From Pseudarthrobacter siccitolerans (GTDB taxonomy: Bacteria; Actinomycetota; Actinomycetes; Actinomycetales; Micrococcaceae), in the NCBI RefSeq assembly GCF_001046895.1, contig NZ_CAQI01000029.1, positions 173,339-237,338 on the forward strand: 64,000 nt of DNA, written 5' to 3'. Under the pieces are notes generated by a model, which was not told where the DNA came from, did no database searches, and was given only the letters and a program-made list of their open reading frames with translations. This document shows, piece after piece, positions 32,048-40,553 of the stretch. Within the stretch, counting starts at the first letter, position 1, and every line of letters begins with the position of its first letter. Position numbers and translations under genes: made by a program.

Positions 32048-33531
32048 CGGCCTCAACCATTGAGGGGGTGGCGGACCTCGTAGGGCAGGCCCTGGACGTC
32101 TACAAGGACGACCCGGCAGCTGTGGCATTGTTGCAGGGCTATGCCAGGAGGCTGGATGAACCGCTGCGCATCGCCGTCGCCGGCATGGTCAAGGCCGGGA
32201 AGTCCACCCTCCTCAACGCCATCCTCGGCGAAGAAATTGCGCCCACGGATACTGCTGAATGCACCCGGATCGTCACCTGGTACCGCTATGGCCACACACC
32301 CCGGATCACCCTCTATCCCGTCAACGGCGAACCCCGGAGCCTTCCTGTCAAGCGCGTGGACGGCCGCCTGGTGTTTGTCCTGGGCGACATCACAGCGGAC
32401 GATGTTGACCGGCTCGATGTGGAATGGCCGTCGCCGGGCCTGCGGGACATGACCCTGATCGATACCCCGGGCATCGCGTCACTTTCAACGGACGTGGCGG
32501 CACGGTCCACCACCTTCCTCACCCCGGCGGACACGCCGTCCGAAGCCGACGCCATCATCTACCTGATGCGCCACATGCACGCGTCCGACTTGCGGTTCCT
32601 CGAGTCGTTCAAGGACACCGAGGCGGGGAGGTCCGGAACCGTGAATGCCCTGGCTGTGCTCTCCCGGGCAGATGAGGTGGGCGCCGGGCGGATCGATTCC
32701 CTCCTCTCCGCCGGGGAAATCGCCGAAAGATACCGCCGGGACCACAGCCTGCGGAAGCTGGCCTTGGGGGTGGTCCCGGTGGCCGGGCTCCTGGCGCAGA
32801 GCGCCCGCAGCATGCGCCAGGCCGACTTCGAGGCCCTCCAACTGCTGGCCGGAATGGAACGGAAAGACCGGGAAAAGCTGCTGCTGTCCGCGGACCGGTT
32901 CCTGCGCTCCGCAGGGCCGGAGGGATTGACGACGGCGGCGCGCGCCTCGCTGCTGCAGAGGTACGGCGTGTTCGGCATCCGTTTGGCAGTGGTCCTCATC
33001 CGCAACGGGTTTTCCGAGCCCACGCCGCTGGCGCACGAACTCGCCCGGCGCAGCGGACTGCACCCGCTGCTTGACTTGCTGGGGCGCCAGTTCCAGGCCC
33101 GCGCCGACGCACTCAAGGCAAGGACAGCGCTGGTGGGCGTGGAAACGCTGCTGCGGACGTCTCCCCGCGAAGGAACCGGCCAGCTGGCAGGGGCACTGGA
33201 ACGGCTGCAGGTCAACGCCCACGAGTTCCGCGAACTGAGGCTGCTGGCTACGCTGAGGACCACCGGCACCACCCTTCCCGCGGAACTTGCAACTGAAGCC
33301 GAAGGCCTGATCGGAGGCTGGGGTGCAGCGTCACATGTGCGGCTGGGGCTGGACGCCGATGCAGGCCCGGACCAGCTGGTTGCCGAAGCACGCCGCCGGC
33401 TGGACCGTTGGCATGCCCTGGCGGAAAACCCGTTCACCGACCGTTCCGCCGTCGAAGTCTGCAGGGTGGTCATCCGCAGCTGCGAGGCCGTGGTCGCTGA
33501 ATGCGCCCAGCTGGCGGGGCAGCCTGCCTAG
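32044..33531 (+). CDS. iniC: dynamin-like GTPase IniC
   Basis: This 495-residue protein has G1 GMVKAGKS (47-54), G3 DTPG (140-143) and G4 SRAD (207-210), followed by a mainly helical C-terminal half without an evident membrane hairpin. Bacterial dynamins often work as unequal pairs, and in mycobacteria iniC follows iniA in one operon. The ATG lies within the iniA stop (ATGA), so the two should be made in step. It is the last gene of the cluster and is convergent with the next. Confidence 0.88.
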   Translation: MTASTIEGVADLVGQALDVYKDDPAAVALLQGYARRLDEPLRIAVAGMVKAGKSTLLNAILGEEIAPTDTAECTRIVTWYRYGHTPRITLYPVNGEPRSLPVKRVDGRLVFVLGDITADDVDRLDVEWPSPGLRDMTLIDTPGIASLSTDVAARSTTFLTPADTPSEADAIIYLMRHMHASDLRFLESFKDTEAGRSGTVNALAVLSRADEVGAGRIDSLLSAGEIAERYRRDHSLRKLALGVVPVAGLLAQSARSMRQADFEALQLLAGMERKDREKLLLSADRFLRSAGPEGLTTAARASLLQRYGVFGIRLAVVLIRNGFSEPTPLAHELARRSGLHPLLDLLGRQFQARADALKARTALVGVETLLRTSPREGTGQLAGALERLQVNAHEFRELRLLATLRTTGTTLPAELATEAEGLIGGWGAASHVRLGLDADAGPDQLVAEARRRLDRWHALAENPFTDRSAVEVCRVVIRSCEAVVAECAQLAGQPA

Positions 33532-33556
33532 CGTCAGGACGTCAGCGTCAGTACAT

Positions 33557-34162
33557 CTAGCGGCCGGACTTCAGCCAGGCGTTGGCGGAGGGCATAAAGA
33601 AGAACACCAGTCCGGCAACAGCCAGCAGGAGACCAAGGCCCCAGAGCAGCACCACATAGCTGCCGGCATCGCCGTCGGGAACCAGGAAGGCAGCGGCCAC
33701 CAGCAGGACCACGGCGTGCCCGGCCAGCAGGAGGAGCAGCACCCACCTTGCCCAGCCCCTGCGGCCCATCACCACGCCCAGCATGGCGGCCTCCAGCAGG
33801 ATCACCAGGAGGACAGCACCCAGGCTGCCCCAAAAGACCACGGCCGTTGCCGTGGTGACGGCCTCGGCATCCCCGCCCTGCGCCATCCCCTCCACTACGG
33901 CTTTCAGCCGCTCGAGATGCGAATCGCGGGTCATGAAGGATCCGGCGAGGACGGCAAGTCCCGCTACGAAACTGAAAATCCACAGCAGCCTCGCGTTCCG
34001 GACGCTGCGCGGCGCCTCCGGGACGGCGAGGATGGGTGCGGGGGCGGACCAGGACACACCGGGCCTGGGCGGAGGCGCAGGCGGTCCTGAGGGTGAAGGC
34101 GGCGCTGCGGCCCCCTTGGCGGTGGTCCGCAGCCGGTCTTCTCCCTCAGGTTCCTGAACCAT
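33557..34162 (-). CDS. four-helix membrane protein of unknown function
   Basis: This 201-residue protein has a Pro/Ala-rich cytoplasmic N-terminus of about 50 residues, then four predicted helices: LLWIFSFVAGLAVLAGSFM, TAVVFWGSLGAVLLVILLEAAMLGVVM, WVLLLLLAGHAVVLLVAAAFLV and YVVLLWGLGLLLAVAGLVFFFMP. The layout recalls the paralogous pair at 17010-18448, including WARW and a C-terminal FFFMPSANAWLK. No functional motif is visible. It starts 6 bases after the PLDc_N protein stop, so the two form an operon. Confidence 0.75.
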   Translation of the reverse strand: MVQEPEGEDRLRTTAKGAAAPPSPSGPPAPPPRPGVSWSAPAPILAVPEAPRSVRNARLLWIFSFVAGLAVLAGSFMTRDSHLERLKAVVEGMAQGGDAEAVTTATAVVFWGSLGAVLLVILLEAAMLGVVMGRRGWARWVLLLLLAGHAVVLLVAAAFLVPDGDAGSYVVLLWGLGLLLAVAGLVFFFMPSANAWLKSGR

Positions 34163-34168
34163 AAGCCC

Positions 34169-34585
34169 CTACTTAAGTTCGTCGGTATCGTGCTCGTCTG
34201 TTTCGTGCTTGCCGGTTTCGTGCTTGTCCATGCCGCCGGCCTTGCCGTCGCCGTGATTCTTCGCCTTGGCGTCCATTTCCTCCTTGAGCCGCTTCAGGCG
34301 CTCCGCTTCTGCCTGGTTGCGCCGGCGCGCTTCAAGGTTGCGGAGGAAGTCCGGATCATCGTCCGGCGCGGTGGGATGGCGCTGGCTCTGCTGGGGGGAG
34401 CTGCCGCGCGGCCGGCCGATGAGGAGCCAAAGGATTGCGCCGATCACGGGCAGGACAATCATGACCACAATCCAGGCCGGTTTGGAGATTCCCCGGGTGA
34501 GTCGCCCATCAGTGCGGATCACGTCCACGAGGCCATACACAAAGATGACGAGGACTGTCACGGCCAAAGCCACACGGAGGAGCAT
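34169..34585 (-). CDS. PLDc_N-domain membrane protein
   Basis: This 138-residue protein has two N-terminal transmembrane helices (VALAVTVLVIFVYGLVDVIRT and ISKPAWIVVMIVLPVIGAILWLLIGRPRG), the phospholipase-D N-terminal/PLDc_N pattern common in actinobacteria. A charged cytoplasmic tail follows, ending in an imperfect KHETGKHETDEHDTDE repeat. No catalytic HKD motif is present, so it is not a phospholipase. I start it at the ATG of MLLRVALAV; the longer frame has an untypical N-terminus. It is divergent from the DUF4229 gene. Confidence 0.8.
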   Translation of the reverse strand: MLLRVALAVTVLVIFVYGLVDVIRTDGRLTRGISKPAWIVVMIVLPVIGAILWLLIGRPRGSSPQQSQRHPTAPDDDPDFLRNLEARRRNQAEAERLKRLKEEMDAKAKNHGDGKAGGMDKHETGKHETDEHDTDELK

Positions 34586-34647
34586 GCCATTAAGTCTATC
34601 GTCAGGAGGCGCGGGGGCCTTCGGCGGGAGGCGGCTAAACTTGAATA

Positions 34648-34959
34648 GTGGCCTTTTTGAAATATTCCCTGATCCGCCTGGCACTCTTCGCGCCCCTGTT
34701 TGTGGTTTTTATGCTCCTGCAGCTCGGTGTGCTGATGTCCGTCATCTGCGCAGCACTGATCGCCTTCGCCGTGAGCTACCTGTTCTTCCAGAAGCAGCGG
34801 GACGCGGCAGCAGCAGCCCTGCACCAGCGTTTTTCCGGCAAGGCCAAGCCGCTGCGTTCAGCGGGCGAAGTGCAGGACGCGAACGCCGAGGACGCGCTCC
34901 TGGACGCCAACCCGGACATCGCCATCAGCAATGACGCCAAGGACCCCAAGCGTCCGTAG
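34648..34959 (+). CDS. DUF4229 family small membrane protein
   Basis: This 103-residue protein has two hydrophobic helices (LIRLALFAPLFVVFMLLQLGV and MSVICAALIAFAVSYLFFQKQRD) and a hydrophilic C-terminus ending with DPKRP. It matches the DUF4229 proteins that usually lie beside menA/ubiA genes in actinobacteria, as here. It starts at a GTG. Function is unknown; menaquinone-related roles rest only on neighbourhood. Confidence 0.82.
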   Translation: MAFLKYSLIRLALFAPLFVVFMLLQLGVLMSVICAALIAFAVSYLFFQKQRDAAAAALHQRFSGKAKPLRSAGEVQDANAEDALLDANPDIAISNDAKDPKRP

Positions 34960-35014
34960 CGGCACCCAATAGGCAACAGCCGGCCGGCAACAGCAGGCGG
35001 GCAGCAGCAAAAGC

Positions 35015-35896
35015 CTAGAAGCCGTGGCTGAGCACCAGGCCCAGCGAGAACAGCAGGCTGTACCCGAGGTTGATCAGCCCGGTCTGCTTCAGGACGGGGA
35101 TCAGGCTCTTGCGTTTGCGGCCATTGATCATCAGCCACGCAGGCATCAGGCAGGCCGGAATCAGCAGCAGGACAATCAGCATCCACGGCCGTCCCGGGGC
35201 CAGGATCACCACCAGCATGATGGCCACGGCAAGCATCAGCACGTAGCTTTCGCGGGCATGCTTGTCGCCCAGTCGCACGGCCAGGGTTTTCTTGCCGGCC
35301 TGGATGTCGGTGGGGATATCCCGGACGTTGTTGGCCATGAGCAGCGCCGTGGCGATCAGCCCGGTGCCGATCGCACCGATGATGGCCGGAAGGTTGATTT
35401 GCCCTGCCTGGGTATAGGTGGTTCCCAGTGTGGCCACCAGCCCGAAGAACACAAACACAAACACGTCGCCCAGGCCCATGTAGCCGTAGGGGTTTTTGCC
35501 GCCGGTGTAGCCCCAGGCCGCCATCACGCAGCCCAGGCCCACCAGGATCAGCCACCAGCTTTGGGTGATCACCACCAGGACCAGGCCAAACACCATGGCG
35601 GCAGCAAACGTACCGAAAGCGGCATATTTGACGTGTTCGGGCTTCGCGGCGCCTGAACCGACCAGGCGGAGCGGGCCCACCCGGTCATCGTCCGTGCCGC
35701 GGATGCCGTCCGAGTAGTCATTGGCGAAGTTCACGCCCACCTGGAGCAGGAGTGCCACGAGCGCCGCGAGGATGGCGTTGAACAGGAGGAACGAATCCAT
35801 CTCGTAGGCGGCGGCGGAGCCGATCAGCACCGGCGCAATCGCAGCGGGCAGCGTCCGGAGTCGGGCGCCTTGGATCCATTGTGCGGCTGTGGCCAC
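35015..35896 (-). CDS. menA: 1,4-dihydroxy-2-naphthoate polyprenyltransferase
   Basis: This 293-residue UbiA-family enzyme has about nine transmembrane helices. The two Asp-rich prenyl-diphosphate motifs are NFANDYSDGIRGTDDDR (about 57-73) and DIPTDIQAGKKTLAVRLGD (about 192-210). It attaches the isoprenoid tail to dihydroxynaphthoate in menaquinone synthesis. It starts at a GTG and is the last gene of a menB-menE-menA operon. Confidence 0.93.
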   Translation of the reverse strand: MATAAQWIQGARLRTLPAAIAPVLIGSAAAYEMDSFLLFNAILAALVALLLQVGVNFANDYSDGIRGTDDDRVGPLRLVGSGAAKPEHVKYAAFGTFAAAMVFGLVLVVITQSWWLILVGLGCVMAAWGYTGGKNPYGYMGLGDVFVFVFFGLVATLGTTYTQAGQINLPAIIGAIGTGLIATALLMANNVRDIPTDIQAGKKTLAVRLGDKHARESYVLMLAVAIMLVVILAPGRPWMLIVLLLIPACLMPAWLMINGRKRKSLIPVLKQTGLINLGYSLLFSLGLVLSHGF

Positions 35897-35965
35897 GGTC
35901 AGTACCTCGCGTTGGTTTGGGGAAGGCGGCAGGATGGGGGTCCTGCCAGGTGGTGCAGGTCTACT

Positions 35966-37189
35966 CTACTTTCCCTCGTGCAGGGCGTTGAGTTCGGCGG
36001 CCATGGCCAGCCGGTCCGGCTTTCCGTTCGGCAGCATGAGCAGCGCGGGGGCGGCGAGCACGGTTTTGGGCGCCAGGATGCCCAGGGTCCGGTGCCATTC
36101 CTGTTCAAGGACGACGGCGTGGTCCCGGCTGGGTGCGTCATCGCCGCTTTCGGAGGCGGTCCCGGTACCCGTCCCGGGGCCTTCTGCGGCCAGTGCCACG
36201 TAAGCCGCCACGGCCTGGCCCCATTCCGCGGACGGGACGCCCGCCACAAAAGCCGCGGCCACGGCGTCGGACTTTTCCAGCTGTTCCTGCACGTGCGCGG
36301 CAGACACTTTGATGCCACCGGTGATGATCACGTCATCGACGCGGCCCAGGACGGTGAGGCGGCCGTCCTCGTCGATGGTGCCGAGGTCGCTGGTGCGGTA
36401 CCAGCGCACGCCGTCCTCTTCGAAGAAGGTGCCGGACTCCTGGTCCGGGGCTTCCAGGTAGCCGGCGGCGATGGTGTCGCCGCCCAGCAGGATCCGGCCG
36501 TCCCCGTCCACCCGGACCGAGACACCTTCCAGCGGAAACCCGTTGTAGATGCAGCCGCCGGAGGTCTCGGCGGAACCGTACGTGGTGACCACGCGGACGC
36601 CCGCATCCCTGGCAGCGGCCAGCAGCGAAGCGGAAGCAGGAGCCCCACCCAGCAGGACGGCATTGAAGCGGCGGAGCGCAGCCAGTGTTTCCGGTGACGG
36701 ATCCTCCAGCAGCCGCTGCAGCTGGGTGGGGACCAGGGAGGTGAACCGGATCTTATCGGTCAGCTCCAGGGCTGCCGCGGTGAAGGCTTCGGGGGTAAAC
36801 CCGCCGGACATGTCCATCACCCACGGGCGGGTGCCGGCGAAGAGGGAACGGACCAGGACCTGGATGCCCGCGACGAACTGCAGGGGCAGCGCCAGCAGCC
36901 ACTGGCCCTCGCCCTTGAGCGCCAGGGCCGTGGCCATGGAGGACGCGGCCAGGGATTCAACGGTGAGGACGGTGGCCTTGGGGGTCCCGGTGGAACCGGA
37001 CGTGCGGACCACGGCGACGGCGTCGTCGCAGCCGGGGGTTTCCACGTGGCCCACCATCAGGTGGCCTTGGTCGTTGACGGAAAGTTCCACCGCAGGGCCT
37101 TCACCGTGAAGGGCTGCAGCAAGGGCCTTCAGCGCGGGATCGATGTTGAGGGCGCCGCTGATGCGGGCGCCGGCAGGTTCGGTACTCAT
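35966..37189 (-). CDS. menE: o-succinylbenzoate-CoA ligase
   Basis: This 407-residue ANL-superfamily acyl-CoA synthetase has the P-loop VVRTSGSTGTPKATVLT, A5-type TYGSAETSGGCIYNG, YRTSDLGTIDEDGRLTVLGRVDDVIITGGIKV, and the C-terminal Lys in LPNGKPDRLAM. It makes o-succinylbenzoyl-CoA for MenB. It starts 13 bases after menB and is somewhat shorter than typical ANL enzymes, as is usual for actinobacterial MenE. Confidence 0.92.
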   Translation of the reverse strand: MSTEPAGARISGALNIDPALKALAAALHGEGPAVELSVNDQGHLMVGHVETPGCDDAVAVVRTSGSTGTPKATVLTVESLAASSMATALALKGEGQWLLALPLQFVAGIQVLVRSLFAGTRPWVMDMSGGFTPEAFTAAALELTDKIRFTSLVPTQLQRLLEDPSPETLAALRRFNAVLLGGAPASASLLAAARDAGVRVVTTYGSAETSGGCIYNGFPLEGVSVRVDGDGRILLGGDTIAAGYLEAPDQESGTFFEEDGVRWYRTSDLGTIDEDGRLTVLGRVDDVIITGGIKVSAAHVQEQLEKSDAVAAAFVAGVPSAEWGQAVAAYVALAAEGPGTGTGTASESGDDAPSRDHAVVLEQEWHRTLGILAPKTVLAAPALLMLPNGKPDRLAMAAELNALHEGK

Positions 37190-37202
37190 GGCCGGTCCTG
37201 CC

Positions 37203-38156
37203 TTAAAAGTAGTGCGGGAAGCCGGACCAGTCCGGATCGCGTTTTTGCAGGAACGCCTCCTTGCCCTCCACCGCCTCGTCCGTCATGTAGGCCAGGCGCG
37301 TGGCCTCGCCGGCGAACACCTGCTGGCCGGCCAGCCCGTCGTCGGCAAGGTTGAAAGCGAACTTCAGCATCCGGATGGCCTGCGGAGACTGCCGGGCGAT
37401 GTCAGCGGCGTACTCCAGGGCCACTTCCTCGAGGCGCTCGTGGTCCACCGCCTCATTGACGGCGCCCATGCGAACCATGTCCTCTGCGGAATATTCGCGG
37501 GCCAGGAAGAAGATTTCCCGGGCAGCCTTCTGGCCGATCTGCCGCGCCAGCAGGGCGGAGCCGTAGCCGGCGTCAAAGCTTCCCACCGTGGCGTCGGTCT
37601 GCTTGAACCTGCCGTGCTGCCGGGAGGCGATGGTGAGGTCAGCCACCACGTGCAGGGAGTGCCCGCCGCCGGCTGCCCAGCCGTTGACGACGGCGATGAC
37701 CACCTTGGGCATGGTCCGCATCAGCCGCTGGACTTCCAGGATGTGCAGCCTGCCGGCCCGGGCGGGGTCGATGCTTTCCTGGGTCTCACCGTCGGCATAC
37801 CGGTACCCGTCCCGGCCCCTGATCCGCTGGTCCCCGCCGGAGCAGAAGGAGTGGCCGCCGTCCTTGGGGGAGGGGCCGTTGCCGGTGAGCAGGACGGTGG
37901 CGACGTCCGGTGACATCCGGGCGTGGTCCATAGCCCGGTACAGCTCATCCACGGTGCCGGGCCGGAAGGCGTTGCGGACCTCGGGCCGGTTGAAAGCGAT
38001 CCGGACCGTGGGCAGGTCACGCACCCAGCCGCCGTCGGAATCCCTTTCCACCTGCCGGTGGTAGGTCATGTCCTGGAAGTCCTCGAAGCCGGACACAACA
38101 CGCCAGCGGGTGGGATCGAAGACGTCGGACACAGGGGCGGGGATTTGGTTGCTCAC
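37203..38156 (-). CDS. menB: 1,4-dihydroxy-2-naphthoyl-CoA synthase
   Basis: This 317-residue crotonase-fold enzyme has IAFNRPEVRNAFRPGTVDELYRAM, SFCSGGDQRIRGRDGY, VIAVVNGWAAGGGHSLHVVADLTIAS and DAGYGSALLARQIGQKAAREIFF, the block with the MenB-specific Tyr/Ser active site. It closes the naphthoate ring from o-succinylbenzoyl-CoA. It starts at a GTG and is first of the three men genes, 22 bases downstream of the VOC protein gene. Confidence 0.94.
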   Translation of the reverse strand: MSNQIPAPVSDVFDPTRWRVVSGFEDFQDMTYHRQVERDSDGGWVRDLPTVRIAFNRPEVRNAFRPGTVDELYRAMDHARMSPDVATVLLTGNGPSPKDGGHSFCSGGDQRIRGRDGYRYADGETQESIDPARAGRLHILEVQRLMRTMPKVVIAVVNGWAAGGGHSLHVVADLTIASRQHGRFKQTDATVGSFDAGYGSALLARQIGQKAAREIFFLAREYSAEDMVRMGAVNEAVDHERLEEVALEYAADIARQSPQAIRMLKFAFNLADDGLAGQQVFAGEATRLAYMTDEAVEGKEAFLQKRDPDWSGFPHYF

Positions 38157-38178
38157 CGTCCAAGTCTAGTAATCGGGG

Positions 38179-38619
38179 TCAGCTGATGCAGAACTCGTTG
38201 CCTTCAGGGTCAGCCATGGTGTGCCAGAAATGCGGTCCTTCATTGGCTGTCCACAGGAATGTTGCGCCGCGGGCCTCGAGTTCCCGCCGCACGTCATCCT
38301 TGTCCCGGCCTGCCAGGTTCAAGTCCCAGTGCACCCGGTTCTTGACGGTCTTTTCCTCCGGCGCCGTCTGGAACAGGAGCCGCCGCTGCGGTGCCTTCGC
38401 CTCCAGCTCCTCAGTCGGCCGGATGGCACACGCATCCCGCCACACCAGTTTTCCGTTGTGGGTTGTTGTCTGGTCTTCGGTGGCGTAGCCCTGCTCGATC
38501 ATGGAGCGGATGAAGCCCTCGTCCTGGGGTTCCACCGCCCAGTCGAGGGATTCCGCCCACCACTCTGCGAGGTGGTGCGGATCGCGGCAGTCGATGACGA
38601 TCTGGATATTCAGTCCCAT
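38179..38619 (-). CDS. VOC superfamily (glyoxalase-like) protein
   Basis: This 146-residue protein begins MGLNIQIVIDCRDPHHLAEWWAESLDW, includes RVHWDLNLAGRDKDDVRRELEARGA and ends DPEGNEFCIS. These are hallmarks of the actinobacterial glyoxalase_6/VOC type, which has two beta-alpha-beta-beta-beta units. Many of these have no assigned substrate. It may share a transcript with menB 22 bases downstream, but there is no functional link in sequence. Confidence 0.85.
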   Translation of the reverse strand: MGLNIQIVIDCRDPHHLAEWWAESLDWAVEPQDEGFIRSMIEQGYATEDQTTTHNGKLVWRDACAIRPTEELEAKAPQRRLLFQTAPEEKTVKNRVHWDLNLAGRDKDDVRRELEARGATFLWTANEGPHFWHTMADPEGNEFCIS

Positions 38620-38721
38620 GGCACCAAGCTACGTGGGCCGGGGCCATTGCGACAGCATCGCGGGGTCACTTTTGGCCCAAAAAATTGGCCTCATTGGGCC
38701 GTGCCTGACCCCGCGTTGCTT

Positions 38722-39483
38722 TTAGGCCTGGACCTGCTGGAGCTGTTCGAAGACCTCGGGCGGGATGGCGTAGATAAAAACCACTGCCAGCAGGTTCTTG
38801 GCGGCGTGCACGAAGTAGGAGAACATCAGGTTCCTGCCGGTCCACACATACACAAATACCAGCGTTGCCCCCATGGCCAGGTACGGCAGCAGGACGGTCA
38901 GGGTCAGTGCTTCCTGGCCCACGATGTGAAGGGCGGCGAACAGGAACACGGACAGGAGGCAACACACCCAGATGTTGACCCGCCGGCTCAGCTTGCCGAT
39001 CAGCAGGTGGCGGAAGATGTACTCCTCCACAAACGGGCCCACCACCACCAGCAGCGGGACCATCAGCCAGGCCGGGACCTGCTGCATCAGCGCCTGCAGG
39101 CCCGCCTGGTTCTCGGACGTCGCCACACTGCCGCTGGCCGCCACGGCGATGGCCGAGAGGATCATCATCGCGATCACGGCTGCGGGCACCATCAGCAGGG
39201 TGAACCACGGCCTGGTTGCCAGGACCCGCAGGTCACGGGCCACCACGCGCCGGGCAGCAAGCAGGGCAAGAATTCCCACCGAGGCATAGAAGAGCAGGTT
39301 TGTGGCATAGGAGGCCGCGGCGGGGGTAGGGGCAATCTGGCGCAGGAACGGTTCCACCAGTTGGCCGGCCACCGCGAAGAACCCGGCAATCGCCACGTAA
39401 AGGCCCGCGGTGGTGAAGTCCAGTGCCGTAAACCGGTAGAGCTCTGGCTGCGGAGCTGGTGGTCGGCGGTGTGCAATGGCCAT
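38722..39483 (-). CDS. CPBP family intramembrane metalloprotease
   Basis: This 253-residue, eight-helix membrane protein has the CPBP/Abi motifs: FVEEYIFRHLLIGKL (motif 1 with the Glu pair and Arg), FAALHIVG (motif 2 His) and FSYFVHAAKNLLAV (motif 3 His). The family includes CAAX prenyl endopeptidase Rce1 and bacteriocin-immunity proteins. The substrate here is unknown. It is divergent from the Mn importer operon. Confidence 0.88.
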   Translation of the reverse strand: MAIAHRRPPAPQPELYRFTALDFTTAGLYVAIAGFFAVAGQLVEPFLRQIAPTPAAASYATNLLFYASVGILALLAARRVVARDLRVLATRPWFTLLMVPAAVIAMMILSAIAVAASGSVATSENQAGLQALMQQVPAWLMVPLLVVVGPFVEEYIFRHLLIGKLSRRVNIWVCCLLSVFLFAALHIVGQEALTLTVLLPYLAMGATLVFVYVWTGRNLMFSYFVHAAKNLLAVVFIYAIPPEVFEQLQQVQA

Positions 39484-39529
39484 GGTTTCAGCCTATCCCC
39501 ACACATCCCACTGCACTGCCGTAACAGCA

Positions 39530-39580
39530 TTGCCGGAGGATTCAGGGGTCGCCTAGAATATTCGGTATGCCTAAACTTTT
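39530..39580 (+). promoter_or_regulatory. promoter and DtxR/MntR-like operator over the start of the Mn importer
   Basis: TTGCCG (39530-39535), 18 bases, then TAGAAT (39554-39559) predicts a start site at about 39566, at or next to the ATG (39567), so the mRNA may be leaderless. Across the start codon lies TTCGGTATGCCTAA (39561-39574), an inverted repeat (TTCGG/CCTAA, one mismatch) like the TTAGG...CCTAA core of DtxR-family sites. GAATATTC (39556-39563) is also palindromic. Confidence 0.5.
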
Positions 39581-40553
39581 ATTTCGGTGCGCCAAAGTAG
39601 CCGCCCGGACCCCCGCCCTCCGCAAGGAGCGCTTGCGCCTGGCCGCGGCAGCCGCCGTCGTGCTTTCCCTCCTGCTGACAGCCTGCTCGGGAGGGGCGAC
39701 CGGAACGGACGGCGGCAGCAAGAAGGTGGTCCTGACCACCTTCACGGTGCTGGCCGACGTCGCCAGGAACGTTGCCGGGGACAAGCTCACCGTCGAGTCG
39801 ATCACCAAAGCCGGCGCCGAGATCCACGGTTACGAACCCACCCCCGGCGACATCCGGAAAGCCTCCAAGGCGGACCTCATCCTGGACAACGGACTGAACC
39901 TGGAGGCCTGGTTCGCCCAGTTCGTGGAAGGCCTGGACGTGCCGCATGCCGTGGTGAGCGACGGTGTGGAGGTGGTGTCCATCAGCGAGGACTCCTACCA
40001 GGGCAAGCCGAACCCGCACGCGTGGATGTCGCCCGTGAACGTGCAGATCTACGTGGACAACATGGTGAAGGCCTTCAGCGACCTGGATCCTGAGAACGCG
40101 GGAGTCTTCAAGGCCAACGGGGACGCCTACAAGGCCGAGCTGCAGGCTGTGCAGGACCAGATGGTCACGAGCCTGTCCGGCCTTCCCGAGAACCAGCGCG
40201 CCCTGGTCACCTGCGAAGGCGCGTTCTCCTACCTGGCCCGCGACGCCGGGCTCAAAGAGGTGTACATCTGGGCCGTCAACGCCGAACAGCAGGCAACCCC
40301 GCAACAGATCACCCGGGCGATCGAATACGTCAAGGCCAATAAAGTCCCAGCGGTTTTCTGCGAATCCACGGTCTCGGATGCACCCATGCAGCAGGTGGTG
40401 GGGGCCACCGGCGCCAAGTTCGGCGGCACCCTCTACGTGGACTCCCTGTCCGAGGCGGACGGGCCGGTGCCCACCTACCTGGACCTCATCCGGCACGACG
40501 CCGGCCTCATCACCAAAGCACTTGCCGGAGCCACCGCAGGAGCTGTGCCATGA
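39567..40553 (+). CDS. metal ABC transporter substrate-binding lipoprotein (Mn-type)
   Basis: This 328-residue protein has a basic N-terminus, a hydrophobic stretch and the lipobox LLTAC (Cys near residue 36). The TroA/PsaA fold is recognisable by EIHGYEPTPGDIRKASKADLILDNGLNLE, KPNPHAWMSPVN, VTCEGAFSYLARD and YVDSLSEADG. The four probable ligands are His, His, Glu and Asp, the set found in manganese binders (PsaA, MntC, SitA); zinc-specific ZnuA has a third His. No His-rich loop is present. I therefore favour Mn(II). It overlaps the ATPase gene by four bases. Confidence 0.9.
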   Translation: MPKLLFRCAKVAARTPALRKERLRLAAAAAVVLSLLLTACSGGATGTDGGSKKVVLTTFTVLADVARNVAGDKLTVESITKAGAEIHGYEPTPGDIRKASKADLILDNGLNLEAWFAQFVEGLDVPHAVVSDGVEVVSISEDSYQGKPNPHAWMSPVNVQIYVDNMVKAFSDLDPENAGVFKANGDAYKAELQAVQDQMVTSLSGLPENQRALVTCEGAFSYLARDAGLKEVYIWAVNAEQQATPQQITRAIEYVKANKVPAVFCESTVSDAPMQQVVGATGAKFGGTLYVDSLSEADGPVPTYLDLIRHDAGLITKALAGATAGAVP

